A stretch of 10,908 nucleotides of DNA, taken from positions 1-10,908 of the forward strand of contig CAZBQG010000150.1 in assembly GCA_964493945.1 (NCBI GenBank). Direction: 5' to 3'. Of this stretch, positions 4,435 through 10,908 are shown one piece after another. The DNA comes from CAZBQG01 sp964493945. GTDB lineage: Bacteria > Pseudomonadota > Alphaproteobacteria > Rhodospirillales > UBA2165. The notes under the pieces are model-generated. The model made no database searches, was not told the DNA's origin, and saw only the letters and a program-made list of their open reading frames with translations. How positions within the stretch are numbered: the stretch's first letter is position 1; each line of letters starts with the position of its first letter. The position numbers and the translations under genes are program-made.

Positions 4435-5658
4435 ATGGCCCAGGAATTCCACAGAATAAAGCGCTTGCCACCTTATGTTTTCGATGAAGTCAATGCCCAG
4501 AAGGCGCGCGCCCGGGCGACCGGCGACGATATTATCGATTTCGGGATGGGCAATCCGGACCAGCCCACGCCCCCCCATATCGTGCAAAAGCTGGTGGAGA
4601 CGATTACCGATCCACGCACCCACCGCTATTCGGCATCGCGTGGCATTCCCGGCCTGCGCAAGGCCCATGCGGCCTATTACGCACGCCGCTTTAATGTGGA
4701 GATCGATCCCAACCGGGAAGCCATCGTCACGCTCGGCTCCAAAGAAGGCCTGGCCAATCTGGCATCCGCCATTTCCAGCCCGGGCGATGTGATCTTGGTA
4801 CCCAATCCCAGCTACCCGATCCATCAGTTCGGCTTCATCATCCATGAAGCGGCGGTGCGCAATGTGCCTGTCTCGCCGGACAAGGAACTTCTGGATGCGC
4901 TGGAGCAGGCCGTCGCCCATTCCATTCCCAAACCGACAGCACTGGTGCTCAATTATCCCAACAATCCGACAACCATGATTGCCAATCTGGATTTCTACGG
5001 ACAGGTGGTGGATTTCTGCCGCCACCACAATATCTATATCCTTTCCGATCTGGCTTATGCGGAATTGTATTTCGATGAGGACCCACCCCCCTCGATCCTG
5101 CAAATCCCAGGCGCCAAGAAAATCGCAGTGGAATTCACTTCCATGAGCAAGACCTTTTCCATGCCCGGCTGGCGCATCGGATTCGCGGCGGGCAATGCCC
5201 ACCTGATTGCCGCCCTGGGGCGCATCAAATCCTATCTGGATTACGGCGCCTTTACGCCGATCCAGGTCGCCGCCGCGGCTGCCCTGAACGGCCCCACCGA
5301 TTGCATAGACGATATCCGCACCCTGTACCGGGAAAGGCGCGATGTCCTGGTCGACAGCCTGTCGGTAGCGGGGTGGGACATCCCCAAACCGGCCGCCACC
5401 ATGTTCGCCTGGGCGCCGGTGCCGCCGGCCTTCGCCCATCTGGGATCAGTCGGGTTCGCAAAATTGCTGTTGAGCGAAGCCAAGGTGGCCGTATCGCCGG
5501 GCGTCGCCTTCGGCGAACATGGGGACGGCTTCGTGCGTATCTCCCTGGTGGAGAACCGCCAGCGCATCCGCCAGGCGGCGCGCAACATAAAGGCCTTCTT
5601 TGCATCCCAAGACAGAATTCTGGAAGAAGCCGAAAAGGTTGAGGCCCGGGCCAGTTGA
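4435..5658 (+). CDS. alaC: AlaC-type class I/II aminotransferase (alanine-pyruvate)
   Basis: This 407-residue, PLP-dependent cytoplasmic enzyme is expected to interconvert glutamate plus pyruvate and alanine plus 2-oxoglutarate. It matches E. coli AlaC in many stretches: RLPPYVF (10-16), DIIDFGMGNPD (32-42), SRGIPGLR (68-75), GSKEGL (101-106), VAVEF (near 231) and RIKSYLDYG (263-271). Active-site residues visible are Asn177 in NNPTT, Asp205 and Tyr208 in SDLAYAE, the PLP lysine Lys239 in SMSKTF, Arg247 in GWRIG and the substrate-carboxylate Arg368 in FVRIS. Such proteins are often labelled LL-diaminopimelate aminotransferase (DapL), but the close AlaC resemblance and the usual succinylase route in Proteobacteria make that name doubtful. 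AGAGGA just before the ATG is a strong ribosome site. It leads the operon, and its TGA overlaps the TTG start of hom by four bases. Confidence 0.92.
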   Translation: MAQEFHRIKRLPPYVFDEVNAQKARARATGDDIIDFGMGNPDQPTPPHIVQKLVETITDPRTHRYSASRGIPGLRKAHAAYYARRFNVEIDPNREAIVTLGSKEGLANLASAISSPGDVILVPNPSYPIHQFGFIIHEAAVRNVPVSPDKELLDALEQAVAHSIPKPTALVLNYPNNPTTMIANLDFYGQVVDFCRHHNIYILSDLAYAELYFDEDPPPSILQIPGAKKIAVEFTSMSKTFSMPGWRIGFAAGNAHLIAALGRIKSYLDYGAFTPIQVAAAAALNGPTDCIDDIRTLYRERRDVLVDSLSVAGWDIPKPAATMFAWAPVPPAFAHLGSVGFAKLLLSEAKVAVSPGVAFGEHGDGFVRISLVENRQRIRQAARNIKAFFASQDRILEEAEKVEARAS

Positions 5659-6950
5659 GCGCACCCCTGAAAATAGGCATTGCCGGGCTGGGAACCGTCG
5701 GTGGGGGCACGGTCAAGCTGCTCTGCGGGCAGGCCGCTCTGCTGGCTCTTCGTTGCGGGCGGGAAATTGAAATTGCCGGGGTTTCCGCCCTGGACAAGGG
5801 CGAAGGGCAGGATTTCCCCCGGGACGGGCTGGTCTGGTACGAAGACGCCATGGAATTGGCCGAGGCACCGGACATCGACCTGGTGGTCGAACTGATCGGC
5901 GGCTCGGAAGGTATTGCCAAGAAACTGATCGAGGCTTCCATCGCTGGCGGCAAACATGTGGTCACGGCCAACAAGGCCCTGATAGCCCACCACGGTGCCG
6001 ATTTGGCCACCAAGGCCGAGGCGGCCGGCGTCGTTCTGGCCTTCGAGGCCGCCGTCGCCGGCGGCATCCCCATCGTCAAGGCGCTGCGCGAGGGACTGGC
6101 GGCCAACCGCTTCAGCCAGGTGTTCGGCATCCTCAACGGAACCTGCAATTACATCCTCACCGAAATGCGCCAGACCGGGCGCGATTTCGGCGAAGTCCTG
6201 GCCGAGGCCCAGGCGCTGGGCTTCGCCGAGGCCGATCCGTCCTTCGATGTGGATGGCGTCGATGCGGCCCATAAGCTGGCCATCCTGACCAGTTTGGCCT
6301 TCGGCGTGGAGATGGATTTCGATGCCATCCATATGGAAGGTATCCGCCATGTCTCGGCCCTGGATATTCAATTCGCCGATGAGCTGGGCTACCGCATCAA
6401 ATTGCTGGGCATTACCCGGCTGACCGATCAGGGCATCGAGCAGCGGGTCCATCCCTGCATGGTTCCCCAAGGTACGCCCATTTCCAATGTGGAAGGCGTC
6501 TTCAACGCCGTTGTTGTCGAGGGCGATTTCGTCGAGACAACCATCTATGAAGGCAAGGGTGCGGGCGCTGGGCCCACCGCATCGGCCGTGGTTGCCGATA
6601 TCGCCGACATCGCCAGAGGCCGGGACGCGAGGGTGTTTTCCGTGCCCACCGATAAGCTTGAGCCCCATAAACATCTGCCCATGAACGCCCATGCCGGGTA
6701 CTATTATGTGCGCCTGATGGTTCTGGACAGGCCCGGGGCATTCGCCGATATCGCAGGCGTGCTTAGGGATAACAAGGTCTCCATGGAAGCCATCCTGCAG
6801 CGGGGCCGGGCACCGGGCGAGGCCGTGCCGGTGGTCCTCACCACCCACGAAACCGATGAAGCGGCCATGAGCGCAACCCTGGACGCCATCGCCAAGCTGA
6901 ATACGGTGGTCGAAACGCCAAGAATGATTAGAATAGAGGCCTTCGATTGA
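5655..6950 (+). CDS. hom: Homoserine dehydrogenase
   Basis: This 431-residue enzyme reduces aspartate semialdehyde to homoserine with NAD(P)H, the branch point to threonine, isoleucine and methionine. The order is an N-terminal nucleotide-binding domain with GLGTVGGG (11-18), a TANKAL motif with Lys107, a catalytic and dimerisation domain with GTCNYILTEM (162-171) and the signature DVDGVDAAHKLAI (198-210), in which Asp203 and Lys207 match the catalytic pair of the yeast enzyme, and a C-terminal ACT domain (about 348-425, starting YYVRLMVLDRPGAFADIAGVL) that usually senses threonine. It is monofunctional, with no aspartokinase domain, as is usual outside enteric bacteria. The start is a TTG whose last two bases lie in the TGA of alaC (TTGA, 5655-5658); GAGG at 5641-5644 can serve as the ribosome site. 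Overlap and spacing imply translational coupling with alaC. Confidence 0.97.
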   Translation: MSAPLKIGIAGLGTVGGGTVKLLCGQAALLALRCGREIEIAGVSALDKGEGQDFPRDGLVWYEDAMELAEAPDIDLVVELIGGSEGIAKKLIEASIAGGKHVVTANKALIAHHGADLATKAEAAGVVLAFEAAVAGGIPIVKALREGLAANRFSQVFGILNGTCNYILTEMRQTGRDFGEVLAEAQALGFAEADPSFDVDGVDAAHKLAILTSLAFGVEMDFDAIHMEGIRHVSALDIQFADELGYRIKLLGITRLTDQGIEQRVHPCMVPQGTPISNVEGVFNAVVVEGDFVETTIYEGKGAGAGPTASAVVADIADIARGRDARVFSVPTDKLEPHKHLPMNAHAGYYYVRLMVLDRPGAFADIAGVLRDNKVSMEAILQRGRAPGEAVPVVLTTHETDEAAMSATLDAIAKLNTVVETPRMIRIEAFD

Positions 6951-6977
6951 CCCTCTTGCCCGCTGGGAGATACCAAA

Positions 6978-7967
6978 TTGGCCGACGAAAATAAAATGGA
7001 CCGGAATTTAGCTCTCGAAGCCGTGCGTGTGACCGAGGCTGCCGCCCTCGCCGCATCCAGGCAGATGGGCCTGGGCGATGAGGTGGCCGCCGATCAGGCC
7101 GCCGTGGACGCCATGCGGGGCGCGCTGAATGCCCTGCCCATACAAGGCACCGTACGCATCGGCGAAGGCGAGCGGGACGAAGCCCCCATGTTGTTTGTCG
7201 GCGAGGAAGTGGGCCTGGGCGTCGGGCCCAAGATCGATATCGCCCTCGATCCGTTAGAGGGAACCACCATCACCGCCAAGGGAGGCCCCAACGCCCTGGC
7301 GGTCATCGCCATGGCCGAGGAAGGCGGGTTTCTCAATGCGCCGGACGTCTATATGGAAAAGATCGCCATCGGCGGCGGCCTGCCCGATGATCTGGTGGAT
7401 ATGGATGAAGACCCGGCGGCCAATCTGGAAGAGCTGGCCAAGGCCAAGCAGGTCGACAAATCTGATCTGGTGGTCTGCATTCTGGACCGGCCGCGTCATG
7501 CCGAGGCCATCGCCAAAATCCGTGAATTCGGCGCCCGCATTACGCTGATTGGCGATGGCGACGTGAACGGCGTGATCGCCACCTCCCTGGAGGAGACCGG
7601 GGTGGACATGTATATGGGCGTCGGTGGTGCGCCGGAAGGCGTGCTGGCGGCGGCTGCTCTGCAATGCATCGGTGGGCAGATGCAGGGCCGGCTGGTCTTT
7701 CGCAATGATGACGAACGGGCCAGGGGCCAGCGCTGGGGCATTACGGATTTCAACCGGAAATATTCGCTGGACGAAATGGCCTGCGGCGACATCATGTTCG
7801 CTGCCACCGGCGTCACGTCGGGCGCTATGCTTCGCGGCGTCAGGCGTTTCGGCCATGGCGCCAACACCCATTCCCTGGTTATGCGTTCCAAATCAGGAAC
7901 GGTGCGCTACGTCGAAGCGACCCATAATTTCAACCGCAAGATCGGCTTCGAAGCCCTCGACAGGTGA
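6978..7967 (+). CDS. glpX: Class II fructose-1,6-bisphosphatase
   Basis: This 329-residue, metal-dependent phosphatase converts fructose 1,6-bisphosphate to fructose 6-phosphate in gluconeogenesis. The GlpX-type motifs are present in order: Asp39 in AADQAAVDAM, GEGERDEAPML (62-72), DPLEGT (91-96), GDGDV (192-196), GGAPEG with Glu220 (216-221) and ATGVTSG (276-282); the acidic residues match the divalent-metal ligands of E. coli GlpX. The length is typical. The chosen TTG start has GGGAGA about 7 bases before it, whereas the next in-frame ATG at 6996 has no comparable site, so TTG is preferred. It lies 27 bases after hom, and its TGA overlaps the GTG of recJ. In some alphaproteobacteria class II enzymes also hydrolyse sedoheptulose bisphosphate, but I see no Calvin-cycle genes here. 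Confidence 0.96.
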   Translation: MADENKMDRNLALEAVRVTEAAALAASRQMGLGDEVAADQAAVDAMRGALNALPIQGTVRIGEGERDEAPMLFVGEEVGLGVGPKIDIALDPLEGTTITAKGGPNALAVIAMAEEGGFLNAPDVYMEKIAIGGGLPDDLVDMDEDPAANLEELAKAKQVDKSDLVVCILDRPRHAEAIAKIREFGARITLIGDGDVNGVIATSLEETGVDMYMGVGGAPEGVLAAAALQCIGGQMQGRLVFRNDDERARGQRWGITDFNRKYSLDEMACGDIMFAATGVTSGAMLRGVRRFGHGANTHSLVMRSKSGTVRYVEATHNFNRKIGFEALDR

Positions 7968-9763
7968 ACACTAATGACAGCCAGAGCGAGGTGTTCCTAG
8001 GCGTCGAAAGTTCCGTAACCGGAAAATGCTGGCGCCAGAGGCCGGCGGACGAACGCCTGGGCCTGGGCCTGGCGCAACGCTTCGATCTGCCTGAAATCAT
8101 CGGGCGTCTTTTGGCTGGGCGCGGCATCACAGAAGACAATGCGGAAGATTTCCTAGACCCGCGCCTGGCCAGCTCCCTGCCTGATCCCGCTCATCTTTTG
8201 GGCATGGAGGATGCCGTCGACCGCATTGCCCTGGCCGTTGAGAAAGGCCAGGCAATATGCGTGTTCGGCGATTACGATGTGGACGGCGCCACATCGAGCG
8301 CCTTGCTCAGCCGCTTTTTTCGGGCACTGGGCATGGATATCCGCGTCTATATCCCGGACCGCATCAAGGAAGGCTACGGCCCCAACCAAGCCGCGCTCGA
8401 TATGCTCAGAAGTGATGGGGCGGAGCTGCTGATCACCGTCGATTGCGGGACCAATGCGTTTGAGCCCCTGGCCCGGGCAGCCGGTCAGGGGCTGGACGTC
8501 ATCGTGCTGGATCATCATATCGCCGAGGCCCACCTGCCCGATGCCGTCGCGGTCATCAACCCCAACCGCATCGATGATGACAGCCCGCACAAACAATTGG
8601 CAGCCGTCGGCGTTACATTTTTGCTTATTGTCGCCGTCAACCGGGCGCTCCGGGATGGTGGATTTTACGCCAAGGATAATTCCCCGGCCGAGCCCAACCT
8701 GATGCAGTGGCTTGATCTGGTGGCGCTGGGTACGGTCGCCGATGTGGTGTCCCTGACCGGCGTCAACCGCGCCTTCGTAACCCAGGGCCTGAAAGTCCTG
8801 GCCAGGCGCGCCAATACGGGGCTTGCCGCGTTGAGCGATGCGGCGGGCATCGATGAGACGCCCGGCGCCTATCATCTGGGCTTCATCCTGGGCCCCCGCA
8901 TCAATGCCGGCGGCCGGGTGGGAGAATCTGCCCTGGGTGCCCGTCTGCTGGCCAGCGATGATGCCATCGAAGCCACCCGCATCGCCACCCAATTGGATCA
9001 ATATAACCGAGAACGCCGCAACATTGAGGCCGCCGTCCTGGCCCAGGCGCTGGAGAGCACACCGGAAGCGGGCCAGACCAGGGGAGGCGTGTTCGCCATG
9101 GGCCAGGGTTGGCATCCGGGCGTCATCGGCATCGTCGCCAGCCGGCTGGTGGAACGCTTCGACCAGCCCGCCTTCGTGATCTCGCTTGGAGAAGACGGCA
9201 CGGGCGTCGCCTCGGCCCGCTCAATGCCCGGCATTGATCTTGGCGCCATGGTCTCGGAGGCCCGCCAGAAAGGCCTGTTGCTGGCCGGCGGCGGGCATGC
9301 CATGGCGGCAGGCTTCACCGTCGGGTTGGAACATTTGAAGGAGCTGCGTAAATTTTTGAATGAGCGCATAGCTGCCTGCATGGAAGAAGCCTCCCTGGCG
9401 CCGGTGCTTAAACTGGATGGGGTTCTCACCACCGCCGCCGCCAACAGCATCGAGCTGGTTGAAACCATCCAGCGTCTGGCGCCCTTTGGCAGCGGCAACG
9501 CCGAGCCCCGCTTTGCCTTCTCCGGCGTACGCATTGCGCATTCCGATGTTGTCGGCGCGGATCATGTGCGTTGCCGTCTGGCCAGTTCGGGCAGCGGCCA
9601 GTTATCGGCCATCTCCTTTCGCTCCGCCGAGGGGCCCCTGGGGCGCGCCCTGCTCAAACATAATGATCTGCCCCTGCATCTGGCCGGGCGGGCGCGCCTC
9701 AATCATTGGCAGGGCAAGACCAATGTGCAGATCCTGATCGACGACGCGGCGCCAAGCCGGTAA
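7964..9763 (+). CDS. recJ: Single-stranded-DNA-specific exonuclease RecJ
   Basis: This 599-residue 5'-to-3' single-strand exonuclease acts in recombinational repair (RecF pathway), mismatch repair and base-excision repair. It belongs to the DHH phosphoesterases: motif I VFGDYDVDGATS (100-111; Asp103, Asp105), motif II TVDCGTNA (158-165; Asp160), motif III LDHH (182-185), and motif IV DLVALGTVADVV (251-262). A linker follows with GPRINAGGRVGES (310-322), then the DHHA1 domain with GWHPGVIGIVASRL (382-395), ASARS (416-420) and GGGHAMAAGF (442-451), and a C-terminal OB-type domain (about 505-595) with RLAPFGSGNAEP for DNA grip. All metal-binding residues I can check are intact and the length is standard. 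It starts at a GTG overlapping the glpX stop (GTGA, 7964-7967). The N-terminal 20 residues look poorly conserved, so the GTG at 7991 is an alternative start. Confidence 0.97.
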   Translation: MNTNDSQSEVFLGVESSVTGKCWRQRPADERLGLGLAQRFDLPEIIGRLLAGRGITEDNAEDFLDPRLASSLPDPAHLLGMEDAVDRIALAVEKGQAICVFGDYDVDGATSSALLSRFFRALGMDIRVYIPDRIKEGYGPNQAALDMLRSDGAELLITVDCGTNAFEPLARAAGQGLDVIVLDHHIAEAHLPDAVAVINPNRIDDDSPHKQLAAVGVTFLLIVAVNRALRDGGFYAKDNSPAEPNLMQWLDLVALGTVADVVSLTGVNRAFVTQGLKVLARRANTGLAALSDAAGIDETPGAYHLGFILGPRINAGGRVGESALGARLLASDDAIEATRIATQLDQYNRERRNIEAAVLAQALESTPEAGQTRGGVFAMGQGWHPGVIGIVASRLVERFDQPAFVISLGEDGTGVASARSMPGIDLGAMVSEARQKGLLLAGGGHAMAAGFTVGLEHLKELRKFLNERIAACMEEASLAPVLKLDGVLTTAAANSIELVETIQRLAPFGSGNAEPRFAFSGVRIAHSDVVGADHVRCRLASSGSGQLSAISFRSAEGPLGRALLKHNDLPLHLAGRARLNHWQGKTNVQILIDDAAPSR

Positions 9764-9768
9764 GCACC

Positions 9769-10908
9769 ATGATACGACTTCAACCAGTTCCTTTGATCAT
9801 CGTCATGTGCCTGGCCCAGGTACTGACCCTTTTGGGGCTTTTCACCTTTCCCGCATTGTTGGTGGATTTTCAGGGCCAATGGGGGATGGACAATACGGCC
9901 GCCGGCTGGATCGCGGGGGCAAGTTTTGCCGGCTACGCCATCTGCGTGCCTTTTCTTACCGCCCTCACCGACCGGATGGATGCGCGCATCGTCTATATCT
10001 GGGGCACCATCGCAACGGCATTATTGTTGGCCGCCTTCTCCCTCTGGGCGGAAGGATTCTGGAGAGCATTCATCTTACGCCTGGCCTCGGGCGGCGCCCT
10101 GGCGTCGACCTATATGCCCGGGCTCCGCGCTATATCAGACCGTTATCAGGGCCCGGGCCTGCCCCGGGGCGTGGCCTTTTATACGGCGGGCTTTTCCCTG
10201 GGCACGGCCATATCCTTTTGGGCGTCGGGCGAACTGGGCGCCCTTTTGGGTTGGCGCGAAACCTTCGCTCTGGCCAGCGGCGGGGCAGGCCTTGCCGCCC
10301 TGCTGGCCATCATTTTCCTGGCCCCGGTAAAGACCGAAAGGAAAACCAGCGGCCCAATTCTCGATTTCCGGCCCGTCATGCGCAACCGCGAAGCCATGGG
10401 TTATATCCTGGCCTATGCCGCCCATAACTGGGAGTTGTTCGCGTTCCGTTCCTGGCTGGTCGCCTTCCTGGCCTTCAGCGCCAGCCTGCAACCGGCGGGC
10501 ACCAACATCTGGCCAAGCCCTACTGCGGTCGCCGGGCTGGTGGCGGTGATTGCCATGGCGTCTTCCATCCTGGGCGGCGAAGCGGCCAACCGCTGGGGCC
10601 GGTGGCACATGGTCAGCGCCTATATGGGGATGTCCGGCATCCTGGCCATGCTAGTGGGTTTCTCGGCATCTCTGCCCTACAGCGCCGTGGTGCTGTTGAT
10701 GTGCCTCTATTCCATCACGGTGCAATCGGATTCGGCGGCCCTGACCACCGGCGCCCTAGCGGCTGCCGAACGGGGGCGCGAGGGCGCCACATTAGGGCTT
10801 CATGCCTTGATCGGTTTTGCCGGCGCCTCCATCGGGCCTTTGGGCGTGGGTCTGGTGCTGGATCTGTCGGGGGGAGCGGATAACATTTTCAGTTGGGGGT
10901 TGGCCTTT
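9769..10908 (+). CDS. Major facilitator superfamily transporter, 3' end cut off
   Basis: An open frame of exactly 380 codons runs from the ATG at 9769 to the window edge without a stop. The hydrophobic profile suggests ten to twelve membrane helices, starting at about residues 8-32 and 46-66. The loop between helices 2 and 3 reads LTDRMDAR (66-73), a version of the MFS motif A that gates transport, and a charged central loop (about 187-210) separates the two halves. Features such as AHNWELFAFRSWL (218-230), QSDSAALTTGALAAA (319-333) and GFAGASIGPLGVGLVLDL (349-366) look family-specific, but I cannot name a substrate. Most MFS proteins have about 400 residues, so perhaps 10-40 are missing. The start lies 5 bases after the recJ stop with no strong ribosome site, which suggests coupling to recJ translation. 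Confidence 0.88.
   Translation, partial: MIRLQPVPLIIVMCLAQVLTLLGLFTFPALLVDFQGQWGMDNTAAGWIAGASFAGYAICVPFLTALTDRMDARIVYIWGTIATALLLAAFSLWAEGFWRAFILRLASGGALASTYMPGLRAISDRYQGPGLPRGVAFYTAGFSLGTAISFWASGELGALLGWRETFALASGGAGLAALLAIIFLAPVKTERKTSGPILDFRPVMRNREAMGYILAYAAHNWELFAFRSWLVAFLAFSASLQPAGTNIWPSPTAVAGLVAVIAMASSILGGEAANRWGRWHMVSAYMGMSGILAMLVGFSASLPYSAVVLLMCLYSITVQSDSAALTTGALAAAERGREGATLGLHALIGFAGASIGPLGVGLVLDLSGGADNIFSWGLAF

Noticed and set aside
4348..5439. Open frame of 363 codons on the minus strand opposite alaC
   Set aside because: It mirrors the alaC coding frame, has a low-complexity composition and no ribosome site, and spans the alaC leader; it is a shadow.
5241..6848. Long open frame (535 codons) on the minus strand across the end of alaC and most of hom
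   Set aside because: It is antisense to two unmistakable enzyme genes, has no recognisable domain, is rich in His/Gln/Gly, and is explained by the GC-rich codon pattern leaving the opposite frame free of stops.
8153..9115. Open frame of 320 codons on the minus strand opposite recJ
   Set aside because: It is fully antisense to conserved RecJ motifs and has no domain of its own.
9807..10427. Open frame of 206 codons on the plus strand within the MFS gene
   Set aside because: It is Arg/Gly/Pro-rich and out of frame with the clear transmembrane protein that begins at 9769.

Overview
The window looks like an ordinary stretch of an alphaproteobacterial chromosome, probably from a member of or near the Rhodospirillales. 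The reasons are the GC-rich coding sequence with mostly G/C third codon positions, the order alaC-hom-glpX-recJ, an OmpA-family lipoprotein with an NPVEWY segment, and a RhlE-type helicase with a long charged tail ending in a VPAFL motif. I see no insertion sequence, phage gene, CRISPR array, tRNA or rRNA, and no convincing undescribed multi-gene system.

Layout. On the minus strand at the left edge are the first 22 codons of an unidentified protein (bases 1-68), behind an AT-rich promoter region packed with palindromes. Upstream of it, on the same strand, is a DEAD-box RNA helicase (194-1663) closed by a clean intrinsic terminator (138-167). Everything to the right is on the plus strand. An ISOC1/2-like cysteine hydrolase (1872-2429) and a gamma-class carbonic anhydrase (2454-2993) form a likely two-gene unit. 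An outer-membrane lipoprotein with a C-terminal OmpA domain follows (3147-4334), preceded by a 153-base promoter region with a palindrome in the promoter spacer and ended by a GC hairpin.

The main unit is a five-gene run: alaC (4435-5658), hom (5655-6950), glpX (6978-7967), recJ (7964-9763) and an MFS transporter cut off by the right edge (9769 onward). Two junctions overlap by 4 bases (TTGA and GTGA), the others are 27 and 5 bases, and three successive genes start with TTG, TTG and GTG. The run joins amino-acid metabolism (alanine/pyruvate transamination and homoserine synthesis), gluconeogenesis (fructose-1,6-bisphosphatase), DNA repair (single-strand exonuclease) and a transporter of unknown substrate. 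The close packing suggests one transcript with translational coupling. The shared logic is not obvious beyond joint expression in growing cells.

The points most worth a second look are the operator-like palindromes at 85-117, the palindrome in the putative promoter of the OmpA-family gene, the missing Asp in that protein's peptidoglycan-binding motif, the 12-base tandem repeats coding for the helicase tail, and the well-placed ribosome binding site at 1823-1828 that leads into the wrong frame.
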